This document shows positions 36,001 to 43,266 of a stretch of 64,000 nt of DNA, in pieces. Source of the DNA: Diphasiastrum complanatum (taxonomy: Eukaryota > Streptophyta > Lycopodiopsida > Lycopodiales > Lycopodiaceae); assembly GCA_029204225.1 (NCBI GenBank), contig CM055094.1:23186657-23250656 (forward strand), given 5' to 3'. Positions within the stretch are counted from its first letter, which is position 1. Every line of letters begins with the position of its first letter. Under the pieces are notes generated by a model. The model made no database searches. It saw only the letters and a list, made by a program, of their open reading frames with translations, and was not told the origin of the DNA. Both the position numbers and the translations under genes were made by a program.

Positions 36001-36254
36001 TACAATGGCTTTTCGCACCCGATCAGCCATGTCATCAAAAATGTGAGCGATATGCCCTCTGTCGACTTTTCCTTGCAATGTGTTATTATCTGCGGCACCT
36101 CTGCTACTCCCCAACTAAGAACACTCAAGAGTCCGAGAACAAACGAAACCTTGTCTCTGGTGGTGCACACGCAATCCTTAAGGTATCTCCGCGCCCATTC
36201 CAGGCACTTTCCGTCGGAGGGACACTCGGGCAAGGGTCCACTCAGCAAAGCCAT
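8610..36254 (-). CDS. PQ-loop repeat membrane protein (SLC66/PQLC2/Ypq-like), 12 coding exons
   Basis: Exons on the minus strand are 36254-36019, 35848-35806, 35559-35533, 35393-35283, 34294-34143, 33929-33752, 33456-33319, 33174-33037, 10717-10697, 10460-10402, 9101-9011 and 8678-8610. All introns are GT-AG and all phases agree, giving 420 residues. The protein has the two PQ-loop motifs of the family: [11 protein letters not shown] (P54/Q55) with [20 protein letters not shown], and [11 protein letters not shown] (P336/Q337) with [15 protein letters not shown]. The rest gives seven likely membrane segments, with a serine/proline-rich linker at about 150-290 and [15 protein letters not shown] near the end. 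Plant relatives and human PQLC2/yeast Ypq export cationic amino acids from lysosome or vacuole; that role is inferred by family. The start was chosen because [20 protein letters not shown] matches the family N-terminus. Exon 7 (AASSFL...ARKFLQ) is the least conserved and least certain. Confidence 0.9.
9600..10340 (-). mobile_element. LINE-C fragment (RT N-terminus) inside PQ-loop intron 10
   Basis: On the minus strand the sequence gives a LINE-like [14 protein letters not shown] block repeated at about 10145 and 10200, then [11 protein letters not shown] and VSDLITPPQ, and at the end a DFRKAFDS-like block close to 9610. It lies sense to the host gene, between exons 10 and 11, and is broken by frameshifts. 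Confidence 0.7.
10344..10399 (+). repeat. (GA)n microsatellite abutting the exon 10 splice donor
   Basis: About 27 GA units on plus are CT on the gene strand. The run starts three bases into intron 10, since the donor reads gtgctctctct. Confidence 0.95.
11485..11640. mobile_element. TTCGAATC-palindrome insert (MITE-like)
   Basis: After ATATAGTTGC there is a cluster of GCCGATTCACGAGTC, GATTCGAATCAG and CCAATTCGAATCGGGCC words, similar in style to 7787-7991. Ends and target duplication were not found. Confidence 0.4.
11641..13690. other. Unrecognised AT-rich intronic DNA
   Basis: No known domain, RNA gene or repeat boundary was recognised. Short open frames (for example 13055-13339) lack support. 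Confidence 0.5.
13700..14185 (-). mobile_element. Ty1-copia pol fragment
   Basis: On the minus strand the reading gives [20 protein letters not shown], then [28 protein letters not shown] and KARLVAKGF. This is the integrase-RT linker and RT N-terminus, with stops and frame changes. It is closest in this window to the plus-strand element at 15689-20462 ([20 protein letters not shown]). Confidence 0.8.
14225..14330. mobile_element. GTTCGAATCGG insert (MITE-like)
   Basis: CAGTGTTGTGTCGAGCCG is followed by AGTTCGAATCGGCC, GGTTCGAACC and GGTTCAAACCGG, then an A run. It has the same style as the blocks at 7787 and 11485. Ends are not defined. Confidence 0.4.
14600..15215 (+). mobile_element. LINE-D fragment (reverse transcriptase)
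   Basis: The plus-strand reading gives [55 protein letters not shown], then [17 protein letters not shown] and a degraded YADD region ([10 protein letters not shown]) before it fades at about 15215. Stops are present. It lies antisense to the PQ-loop gene, in intron 8. Confidence 0.85.
15509..15690 (-). mobile_element. LINE 3' UTR and tail with (CT)n, minus strand
   Basis: The minus strand reads GACATTAACAAAGCTTTC and then a CT run (GA on plus at 15509-15566), which matches the LINE-A tail GACGTTAATAAAGCTTTC followed by CT. The preceding GCCTTTTGGCATGGAAAA also resembles the LINE-A UTR. The copia element at 15689 inserted at its upstream edge. It may be the displaced 3' end of LINE-F. Confidence 0.65.
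15689..16085 (+). repeat. 5' LTR of the complete copia element
   Basis: 397 bp, TG...CA ends, repeated at 20066-20462. An internal CTCTCTCTC tract lies near 15920. Confidence 0.95.
16086..16100 (+). other. Primer binding site (initiator-Met tRNA)
   Basis: TGGTATCAGAGCAGG starts at the first base after the LTR, as in plant copia elements. Confidence 0.9.
16554..20050 (+). pseudogene. Copia gag-pol pseudogene
   Basis: Gag starts at ATG 16554 ([20 protein letters not shown]). The reading shifts near 16680 (a TAA after ATGACAGGTACA), stays open to 18525, shifts at ACGCCATAGAAGAG (about 18523) and again in a T run near 18892, and ends at 19869. Order: gag; zinc knuckle [14 protein letters not shown] (near 17300); protease [11 protein letters not shown] (near 17482); integrase zinc region ([14 protein letters not shown]); DDE core with [23 protein letters not shown] and [12 protein letters not shown] with [19 protein letters not shown] and catalytic YVDDLLITG (near 19728). 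The RNase H domain is absent, apart from the terminal [20 protein letters not shown] (near 19970-20030). It cannot make a full polyprotein. Confidence 0.92.
19859..19951. mobile_element. 93-bp foldback sequence replacing the copia RNase H region
   Basis: The ends are perfect inverted repeats, GGGGAGCGTTAACTTTTTAT on the left and its complement on the right. The element sits between RT (GVEVWK) and the tail of RNase H (DQIADIF). About 800 nt of normal copia coding is missing at the same place. Flanks are GGAAA and TAAAC; no clear target duplication is visible. Confidence 0.75.
20066..20462 (+). repeat. 3' LTR of the complete copia element
   Basis: 397 bp, identical by eye to the 5' LTR except at 20171. 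It is preceded by the polypurine tract and followed by the TCTAG duplication. Confidence 0.95.
20620..20800 (+). mobile_element. Copia RNase H remnant
   Basis: The plus-strand reading gives [21 protein letters not shown] and [11 protein letters not shown], the usual end of copia RNase H. No LTR is visible next to it. Confidence 0.8.
22304..23107 (-). CDS. LINE-F ORF1 protein, intact reading frame
   Basis: A 267-residue open frame begins [20 protein letters not shown]. The proline/alanine-rich N-terminus is about 85 residues. It is followed by a coiled coil ([20 protein letters not shown], then [16 protein letters not shown]) and an RNA-binding-like C-terminus ([49 protein letters not shown]). 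The same order is seen in LINE-B ORF1. Such proteins coat LINE RNA. The frame stops right before the deletion junction, so it could still be expressed; there is no evidence that it is. Confidence 0.7.
   Translation of the reverse strand: MPTHDAEMATLPAEVAPPHATQTEQSAYVATYPVRSCPPIPLFSAHPLPDSVPILPTPISASSSSLPAPQFTASTPYTPSKSTELFSSWQTDQIKADFKILRQEQLKGTVTSLINEKNLLQSKVASLEQSIGIKQAATSEFTTNMIRELETRIEKQQEEARSWASVLKKGTKPSAPISSVISATTSEEKSRDHKAHNIRVRGIPDTQDALAEARRFLDTTLGHKIDGLDTAWRTTRDGATLIIRFTSLESRRDARRCRAMRYHYLYG
23110..23588 (-). repeat. GC-rich 5' region of LINE-F with short tandem words
   Basis: The region is rich in GGCAGATCAG / GGTAGGGGGG words on plus (about 23110-23390), then CAGCAGG(GT)GTCA words (23440-23560). 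It probably represents the degenerate LINE-F 5' UTR. Overlapping open frames are compositional. Confidence 0.5.
23589..23638 (+). repeat. (GA)n microsatellite
   Basis: A GA run lies at the 5' border of LINE-F, on the edge of the gypsy gag fragment. Confidence 0.95.
23640..23900 (-). mobile_element. Ty3-gypsy gag fragment
   Basis: The minus reading gives [20 protein letters not shown] and [15 protein letters not shown], the tryptophan-containing retrotransposon gag pattern. It starts [12 protein letters not shown] and breaks into the GA run. Confidence 0.75.
23930..24370 (-). mobile_element. Ty3-gypsy integrase fragment
   Basis: The minus reading gives [20 protein letters not shown] and [11 protein letters not shown], then after a frameshift [19 protein letters not shown] and [10 protein letters not shown]. 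This matches the gypsy integrase core (VDRL...AHF, SDRD.KF, PQTDGQTER, DWVK.LP). Frameshifts and stops are present. Confidence 0.8.
24371..24704. other. Unrecognised segment between gypsy and copia relics
   Basis: No domain or repeat was recognised; one short open frame (24385-24684) has no support. Confidence 0.4.
24705..25159 (-). repeat. LTR of the minus-strand copia (3' LTR)
   Basis: On minus it begins TGTTAGGAACTAATG right after the purine tract ATTAAGGGGGAG (25160 on), and appears to end GATTTTTAACA at 24705. The far end was chosen on the TG...CA rule only. Confidence 0.65.
24705..28110 (-). mobile_element. Ty1-copia element, 5' truncated (integrase to 3' LTR)
   Basis: On minus, from right to left: GAG-pre-integrase (about 28015-27765), integrase ([37 protein letters not shown]), the linker with [15 protein letters not shown] (27130), RT ([15 protein letters not shown] near 26030, then [14 protein letters not shown]) and RNase H ([19 protein letters not shown] near 25560; [16 protein letters not shown] near 25340). 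Gag, protease and the 5' LTR are missing. Stops and frameshifts are spread throughout. The RT motif is HVDD instead of YVDD. It lies sense to the PQ-loop gene. Confidence 0.88.
28111..29275. other. Unrecognised intronic segment
   Basis: It begins where copia homology ends. It holds CATGCAA-rich words (28130-28200, 28790-28860, 28980-29035) and a GGTTTAGGGTTTAGGGTTAG telomere-like piece at 29188. No coding domain was recognised. Confidence 0.4.
29276..29552 (+). repeat. Second copy of the 112-bp repeat family
   Basis: This matches the reverse complement of 7290-7575, including GGGAACCACAAGACCTACAC at an internal period of 111-112 bp. It stops exactly where the copia LTR starts (29553), so the LTR element inserted into it. 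Confidence 0.8.
29553..30384 (-). repeat. 3' LTR of the minus-strand copia at 29.5-32.3 kb
   Basis: It begins TGTTGGATTT and ends GAATCCCAACA on minus. It is homologous to 41606-42440 (ACAGAGTATTGT, GACGACTAAT-type blocks in the same order). Confidence 0.85.
29553..32270 (-). mobile_element. Ty1-copia element, 5' truncated, with 832-bp 3' LTR
   Basis: On minus: the integrase tail/linker ([20 protein letters not shown] near 32240), RT ([20 protein letters not shown] near 31600, [14 protein letters not shown] near 31350), then RNase H ([19 protein letters not shown] near 30850, [20 protein letters not shown] near 30530), the purine tract AAGTGGGGG, and an LTR that begins TGTTGGATTT. The RT catalytic block is lost between about 31190 and 31280. 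The reading frame is broken several times. Confidence 0.9.
32271..32450. mobile_element. A-rich insert with GTTTCGGGTTTCGC words at the copia break
   Basis: The block has A runs at both sides, AACGTTGG..CCAA words, CATAGTTGC, then GGGTTTCGGGTTTCGCTGCAG and AGCGAATCG. It stands where copia coding stops and resembles the other palindromic-word inserts in this window. Ends are not defined. Confidence 0.35.
32451..32924. other. Intron 8 sequence next to exon 8, no feature
   Basis: AT-rich sequence without recognised coding or repeats. Confidence 0.4.
32925..33035 (+). repeat. Compound (GCGT)n(GT)n(GA)n microsatellite at the exon 8 donor
   Basis: GCGT and GT units (32925-32968), a short GCGT return, then GA to 33035. 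On the gene strand the CT run starts right after the donor GT. Confidence 0.95.
33037..36254 (-). CDS. PQ-loop gene, exons 1-8 (5' exon cluster)
   Basis: This cluster encodes residues 1-341. Introns 1-7 are short (about 130-990 nt) with mostly standard donors: exon 3 ends TTG before gtaagc, exon 5 ends in phase 2 before gtaagc, and exon 6 ends CAAACA before gtaagg. Exon 1 ends in a less usual gtgcga donor. Exon 3 is only 27 nt (LPTQFYMAL). Exon 8 ends IPQIWLN, with donor gtctct that belongs to a CT microsatellite on this strand. Confidence 0.88.
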
Positions 36255-36659
36255 TGGGACTACTAAGCAAAATCAAGCTCCAGCCAAAGCATATAATCCA
36301 AATCTAGAAATTAAAGCGACAGCAGCAGCAAGAGTAGCGACCGATATGCACAAACTTTTAAAGCTGCTACAAGCTGAATCAAGAGATCCAAGCGCCGACC
36401 AGCGATCAAAAACAAGCAGCACCAGCAAAAGTAACAACAAAAAATTGCAAATACTCTTCCAGCATCGAAAGAAAACGGAAAATAATAAGTAATCCCACTA
36501 CAATAATAATATCAGTTATGAATGTTTATTATATATAATAACTCTCCGTTTAAAACAAATTCCTAACCGAGGTGCGTCAATCGGTGGTTGCAATGGATCA
36601 AAAGAGCTTCAAAAACCGGCTAGCGATCTGAAACAAGTAAGAGTCAAAAACTATCTAAT

Positions 36660-37110
36660 ATTATCGCAAAAATATTACGCAAAATCCACCACCGCAAAAA
36701 CAGCTGCACCACAATATCATGCAAACTCTACCTCCGAAAGAACAGCTACACCATCAAATCATGCAAAATCCACCATCGCTAAAACAGCTAACACCAAACT
36801 CCACCACCGAAAGACCAATTACACCATTAAATCCTGCACAATCCACCACCTCTAAAACAACCACACCAAAATATTAAGCAAAATCCACCACCGCTAAAAA
36901 CAGCCACACCAAAATATTATGCAAATCCACAACCGCTGCAAACAGCCACACCACAATTTCATGCAAAATCCACCACCGACACCATAATACTATGCAGAAT
37001 CCACCACCGCTAAAACAGCCACATCATACTATTATCAGAATCCACCACCTCTAGGGCAGCCACACCATGATATTATGCAAATCCACCACCGCTAAAACAG
37101 CCCAAGCATA
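36660..37110 (+). repeat. ~41-bp minisatellite, about 11 degenerate units
   Basis: Unit of the form AATCCACCACCGCTAAAACA followed by GCCACACCAAAATATTATGCA, with substitutions and length changes. It begins about 400 bases upstream of the PQ-loop start codon. Confidence 0.9.
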
Positions 37111-37323
37111 ATAGTATGAAAATTCTCCATCAGCTACCATAACCAACGCTTCATATTTCGATGATTCTCACACAAAATTACGTCAAAATTTACGATCCTA
37201 TCTCTCCCTCGATCTTTATGTCTCTCTCGCTCTCTCTCTCTCTCCAACTGCGTCCTTGGCGGGGTACCAGACCCGCGTACACTTTAGCACACCCACTTAG
37301 ATGTCAGCCACGTTTTCCTCTGC

Positions 37324-37745
37324 CACGTGTCGTGATATCAACAGTAGATTGTAAGCCACCTGGCAAGATCGCAGCCTGGTCAGGAGTATCCAACGGTGTG
37401 AAGCTGACAGACGGGCCCCCCATTCACTTGGTGCCCATTCAACTGTCGCAAAAGCGGAGGGCTTAATCGGACGGCAGATCCTACGATCAGCCATTAGATT
37501 CTTACCACGTGTCATAACGCCTGGGATCTAACGGTCGCGGGCTTTAAATCACACGAACCTTTTAAAGATCTCGACAATCTCAGTACACACCCATTGCGCT
37601 TAATGGCACGCTAAATTTACGCCCCTCCCAACCGCTCGATGTTAACCACACGTCATAGATGCCACTTGGTACAATCTGCATTCTCGATCTAAAGAAACGT
37701 GGCAAAATCTGAATAGGATACTAAAAGATCTAACGGTAGCGGGCT
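37324..37745 (-). promoter_or_regulatory. Three G-box + AACGGT modules
   Basis: CACGTG (37324) with ATCCAACGGT (37388); CACGTG (37506) with GATCTAACGGTCGCGGGCT (37525); and ACGTGGCAAAATCTGAAT (37697) with GATCTAACGGTAGCGGGCT (37727). The third recurs upstream of the cyclophilin gene. CACGTG is a bZIP/bHLH-type binding word and AACGG resembles MYB-type words; binding is not shown. Confidence 0.55.
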
Positions 37746-37864
37746 GAAATTACTAGTGCGCCATTGAGACAGTGGGGGCGTTAAGTACAAACATAGATCT
37801 TGCTGTTATATTCCTTTTTTTTTATTTGGGAAGCCATTTTTGTCCCTATTCTAATTTGAAGAGT

Positions 37865-38170
37865 GTAAATGCCATACTCAACCTTGGGGGTGGCCCGCAT
37901 GCGACACCAACACATTTCGAATGGGAAATGCCAAGCTAACCAACTGAGCCAATCTCATTGGATTCCAGCAACACAAGAATGTTTCTTGGTTTCCAAGGGG
38001 AGTCTCGAACTTGAGACCAAAGAAACTTTGGATGTCAAGCTAACCAACAACACAAGAATGCATCTTGGTTTTAAGGGGGCTTGAACTTGGGACCAAAGAA
38101 ACTTTGGATGCCAAGCTAACCAATTGAGCCAACCCTTGAATAACAACAACAACAACAACAACACAAGAAT
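37865..38170 (-). mobile_element. Nested array of tRNA-derived SINE units
   Basis: On minus, units contain an A-box-like TGGCTCAATTGGTTAGCTTGG and a B-box-like segment near GGTCCCAAGTTCAAGCC. The three units (about 37865-37965, 37981-38050, 38061-38154) are separated by near-identical CAACACAAGAATG words, as if each inserted into the target duplication of the last. A (CAA)n run lies at 38142-38162. Confidence 0.65.
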
Positions 38171-38198
38171 GGGTTGGGCATGAGTCAAAGGCCTTGCC

Positions 38199-38410
38199 TG
38201 ACACAAGAATGGATTGAGCTCTATGTCCATGACAAATGTCACATCCACATTGCTATAGGAGCTACCGAGGAATAACATGCCACATCCCCACTATTGTAGC
38301 AGCTCCCGAAACCTAGAGTGACACAAGATTGGGTTGAGTCGTATGTTAGGGACCTAGCATGCCACATCCCCACTACTATAGCTACTCCTGAGGCCTAGCA
38401 TGACACTCTT
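38199..38410 (+). repeat. Degenerate tandem repeat (GCCACATCCCCACTA family)
   Basis: GACACAAGA-TTGAG..TATGT and GCCACATCCCCACTAYTRTAGC blocks recur at about 38199-38280, 38280-38360 and 38361-38405. Confidence 0.65.
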
Positions 38411-38839
38411 CCTTTTGCAATGCCTCAAGGGAGATGAAGGGCAAGAGCCCTTCCATAGCGTTTTGCCATTTTTTACGAGCACCATTATGTAAAATATGTA
38501 AATTTGTATTGTGAGCCAAGCCAATTCTAACCATGTCAAATGTTGGATGTTCCTTATACACACGCATATTGGATTTGAGCCTCCATCTGTAACACTCTTA
38601 TCCAATCGGAATAAAATGGATGTAGTTTTGCCATCCTTTTGAACTTGGTTTTCTTGTGCATATAGTTTGTCTACGACACAATTCTCAATAGGCTTAAGCT
38701 CACATATAGAAAACTTTGGTAGGGCAATGGAGAGCAACTAAGCAAGTGAAGCATATGGCAATGCTAACGAGGATAAACTATGGATTTCCTCGATGGAGAT
38801 GCTAATCCCAACAAAAGGAGAGCATCAAGTAACATGAAT

Positions 38840-38921
38840 GCTTCTTCGTTTCCAAGAGGAGGCTCGAACCTGGGACCAAACTTTGGATGTCAAGCTAACC
38901 AATTGACCCAACCCCTTTGGG
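38840..38921 (-). mobile_element. Single tRNA-derived SINE with target duplication
   Basis: It is flanked by TCAAGTAACATGAAT (38825-38839) and TCAAGCAACATGAAT (38922-38936), one mismatch in 15. On minus it carries TGGGTCAATTGGTTAGC (A box region) and GGTTCGAGCC (B box, 38861-38870). Confidence 0.75.
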
Positions 38922-38936
38922 TCAAGCAACATGAAT

Positions 38937-41090
38937 CATGGCATCAAAATCACGAGACTTTGATAGCAATAGTGCAACAATAAAAAAAATTACATGGTAT
39001 CAAAGACATAAGTATACATGGTATCAAAAAAAAAGGAGAACTATGTGGTATCAGACTGTTAACATCTTATCAAAAGAACTAGAAAAAGTCATTTGTTTTC
39101 AAGTGACAATACAGCACCTAATTCTAAACAAATCATTGAATTAGAAAATAAAATCTCAATTTTGTCAAACAAAGAAGGCAATTGGAGCAAATTGCTTCTC
39201 AACAAAGTGTGTTTCGGAGTTGAAACGAGAGAGAGTGAAGTGCTAGGACATGGTACTCATAAACACATCATGTTTCTTAAAACTACTAAGGGAGACCATC
39301 AAGGAATATTGACAATAAACAAATTGAAGCAAGCAAATGGAGCCTATGGCCAAACATTAATCAATCTACAACTGGTGATAATGAAGCTTTGTGTGGAATA
39401 ACAATCTTGCCTTAACTACCGCATAGGACAATGAAACATGATAACATAATCAAGTAGATGGACTTTGCCAAGATGGGGCTCAAAAATGGAACAATGTGTG
39501 CATAGTATTCTTCATGAGACGTTCAAAGGTAAATGGGAAGGAAGACTTAGATCCAAGTGCTAGCAAGCCAAACAGAACTTCTATCAAAACATGATTTTCA
39601 TTTTAAAAGGAAGCTGCTCAACAACAACACATATATAATAGAGAGTCACTAGGGACTCCAACATCACAATTAGATCATATTCCCATGCAATAGTTGTAGC
39701 AGAAGCCTCTTCACTGTTGGAGTTAGTCTTACTCCTACTCACTTGTTTAATCCTCTCAGGACTTCTTTTGAACTGTATATATACTCATTCATCCACCAAA
39801 ATTCCAAACCAGATTTTAACATTTTAAAATTCGGATAACATTCAAACAAATTTTGATTCAAATAGATGTTGCAACCTAATTCAAAATTTTCATGATACCA
39901 CTCAAAACACTTCATTTTCTTTGCCTGACCCGTTAGGCTAACATCATTATTGTATGATCACGAATTTTGTAGTAGAAAGTAACCATCGTTACGTATTTGA
40001 CTATAGTACAGTATACTACTATACCTACTCTCACGACCTGTGTAGCTTAAAGCAACTCTTGTAAATGGTATATTGATAAACACATTGTTACAAGATCGAA
40101 TTACTTTTATAATACTCTCTAGTTCTATGTAATGAAAAATTCACCAGGGTGAATCTATTTGAGAGAATTAAAGATCGGTAGCATACAAGAAGATCATTAT
40201 GCTTCAACGCTAACACACTTGTGAGCTCGAAAAAAAAATTGCAATGCTTGATCACTCATGCATATAGTACTGAAGAAAAGCATGTTTTTCATTCAAGAAT
40301 TCATTATTTGATGTACACTTCCAAGTAGCTTCAATATGCAAATTCATTTGTTGTCTACCTTTGTGAGATCTGATTTTTTTTTTTTTGTATGTTGTGATGA
40401 TTATGTATTCCATGTTTGTTTCATACTTTTTTCTAAATCAAAACCATCTGATACCCATGTTTAATCTCAACATATCAGAATAAAAAATGCATGGTTGTCA
40501 TAGACACCTAATTTGTTTGCATTTCTCACGACTGTCTCAAACGCCTAAGTATGATATATGACAAAAGTTAAACGTTATAATAATGGATTGACCTAGAATT
40601 GTCGAACCATTGGAAACAATCAAATAGATTCCCAATATTGGAATCTCAACGTCTCTTCTTGGGGAAGTAAGCATTTACGCCATCATAGTCAGAACTTTTA
40701 GTTGTTCCCAAATTGAATGCCAAAGAGCTTTTAGATGATCAAGCACACTTTCCCTTGAGGGTGTTTCCATTGACAATATAAAATCAACATTCCAACAGTT
40801 CAAATGGCCTGATGGGACAAAACTCAATACAATGGAACCAATGGGAGTGGAGAGTCCCTACTTACCCTCAGACAAGCCATTGTATTTGACAAGATATCCA
40901 ATGGAATGGTAAAGGCACATTCCTTATCTCATCAATTGTATTAACTTTTTTTTGCTTCTTGCCACCCAAGGCAGCCAATTCTCCACTTTCTTGGGCATCA
41001 CCATTAGGGCCTCACAAGGATATTAGTTACTTTCGGGTCATGTCCAATATGACATGGCATAACTAACAGCTTGTTTCACTGGAGTACCGT
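38937..41090. other. Unrecognised AT-rich intergenic DNA
   Basis: Near 38993-39055 three ATGTGGTATCA/ACATGGTATCA words resemble tRNA-Met primer sites, but no LTR is seen. No coding domain was recognised. Confidence 0.4.
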
Positions 41091-41094
41091 TCGT

Positions 41095-42440
41095 GTATCC
41101 AAGACTAGGAGTATATTGTATCCTATGTACTGGTCATGGACATAACAGATATACAGATGCAAATTGGGCAGGTGATATGGACACCAAAAAATCAACTTCT
41201 GGATACATTTTTTTGCTCAACAATGTTCCAATATCTTGGAATAGTCATAAGCAGACCTCCATTGCAATGTCTTCGATAGATTCAGAGTACATTGTAGTCT
41301 CTCAAGCTACTGAAGAGGTAATTTGGTTGAGGAATTTATTGTTTGATATTGGTCTCAGACAATCTGCCCCAACAATAATGTAGCGTGTCAATCAGAGTGC
41401 AATTGCATTATCAATTAATCCCATATTTCTCTCTAGGAGCAAGCACATCGAGATCAAATACCACTACATCAAGAGCAGAATACTCAACAAACAGGTAATT
41501 CTGAAATTTTGTAGAACCCAGTACATGGAAGCTGACATATTTACAAAAGGATTAAATCAAGAAACACACAACAAATTAAGGATTTAAGGATCCAGATTAA
41601 GTGGGGTTATAGTTGCGATGTCTACAGAAGTTGATGATAGTGTTTTTTGACTTTCCCAATATCGACTTGTCCAAATTCATCAGCGTGTCCGATGTCTCCA
41701 GCTTATCCAACGTCTCCAGTGTATCCTTGACAATGACTTGTCCGAAGTATCCGACTTCACCGACTTGTCCAACATCTTGCAACTTGTCCATGATCTCTGA
41801 CTTGCTCGACGTCATCGATTTGATCAACATCTCTAACTGAATCAGATGTCTAAAAGTATTATGCAAAAACACCTAGTGCCTTAATTTTAATTTGTAAATT
41901 ATGAGTTAACTATTCTTTTAATCAGTTAGCCATGATATATTCAGCAACTTATCAATTACTCAACGAGATGAATTAGTGTAATCAGTACAATCAGTGATTG
42001 AATCAATTTAATTCAGAGCGCAATGAGTCATCGTTCGTCCTCTCTGTTATTACAGAGTATTGTATCAGGGAGAACGTGTCTCTGTTCTGCAAATCACATT
42101 GTATTTCTGCACGACTAATTCATCATTGTTCTAGCAATTTAGATCGTGTATGTTGATTCTATGTTCAGACTGATTCACACTCGCAGATTGATTGTTTTGT
42201 AGATTTAATTGTTTTATATGACTGATAACACTATTCGATTTCTTGCTCTAATCACTGCACTTAAAACAATGCTTCTGCAAAGCTAAACTCAATTCACCAT
42301 AATTTTGTGCATGGTTATAGAATCAATTGCATAGATCCATCAACTTCAAAGTTGTGATCAAGTAAGACAGATCTGCCCGAATTTGATAAACATATTTTGT
42401 ATGCACTGAGAAATCTTCCCTCATCGACCGATTTCCAACA
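41095..42440 (+). mobile_element. Ty1-copia 3' end (RNase H plus 3' LTR)
   Basis: RNase H reads [19 protein letters not shown] (41150) and [18 protein letters not shown] (41435-41490), followed by the tract GATTAAGTGGGG and an LTR-like region from about 41606 to 42440, ending TTTCCAACA. It is the same family as the minus element at 29.5-32.3 kb. The RNase H frame has a stop at 41381. Everything upstream of RNase H is absent. Confidence 0.85.
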
Positions 42441-43174
42441 CCATGTGGTTGTCAGCAGCGATGGATCAACTCTACTAAATGTATGATAAACAACACTCAG
42501 ATGTATATGTTAATAGTGTGTGCACCATGCAGCTATCAGTAGTGATGGGCAACCATCAATCAATCATATAATATATGTATTTTTTTGTGAGCACATGCCA
42601 TTTGTCAATTGCGATGGTCTACATATAAAATGATATCAAAACACATCAAGCATTCTGGCATCAATGATCCAACGCATTTATTCCTACTCAAAAAGTGTAT
42701 CATTCATGCTACAGTAGGTTGCAGCATGCTATTACAATGAATGGATTACAAAAATCATAAAGAGGAGTGCTTCAGGTGCGAGCTCATACCTGCTGACATG
42801 TTGGATGTCCAAAGTAACATTGTAGCTGGGTGTTATCAAGAGAAGATAAACACAAATAAGATCAATGAAAGTGAGATTAGGAAGAATAAGAGAGAAAGAG
42901 TGATAATGGCTGTAACATTTTTGTGTATAAATAGCCCATAGCTACCTTGATGACTCATCGTGTGAAGATTCATGGAAGGAGCCACGATATGGCTTGTGTT
43001 AGAATCCAACATTATCAATCGTTGGATATGACAAATGATGATCTTAACCATTGAGAAAAAAACCTTATGATCCTAAAAGATACTAAGAGAGTCTCGTTAA
43101 GTCGAGAAGTTTAGCCCGTGATATCAAAAGCCCGCACTTTTTCTAACAAGAAGGGATGATACAACATTAGATAC

Positions 43175-43179
<5 letters not shown>
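42441..43179. other. Unrecognised; short degenerate repeats near its left end
   Basis: CACCATGYRGYTRTCAGYAGYGATGG recurs at 42440, 42525 and, more weakly, near 42590. An open frame at 42741-42941 has no recognised homology. Confidence 0.4.

Positions 43180-43264
<85 letters not shown>
43180..43264 (+). repeat. (GA)n microsatellite, ~42 units
   Basis: The longest pure GA run in the window. Confidence 0.97.

Positions 43265-43266
<2 letters not shown>

Larger units (their letters stand above)
36255..37860 (-). promoter_or_regulatory. Upstream region / 5' leader of the PQ-loop gene
   Basis: No other gene was recognised here. From the start codon outward: about 400 bases of plain sequence, a 41-bp minisatellite (36660-37110), a CT-rich tract (37198-37245, CTCTCTCGCTCTCTC), and repeated CACGTG/AACGGT modules at 37324-37745. 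In the cyclophilin gene the same module is next to a similar CT tract, so transcription of the PQ-loop gene may start near 37250, with the minisatellite in the leader or a 5' UTR intron. That start is inference. Confidence 0.45.

Noticed and set aside
37865-38936. tRNA gene candidates from A-box and B-box words
   Set aside because: No acceptor or anticodon stem can be formed and the units are repeated with target duplications; tRNA-derived SINEs fit better.
38993-39055. Three TGGTATCA words as primer binding sites
   Set aside because: They lack the GAGC continuation apart from one partial match and have no LTR next to them.
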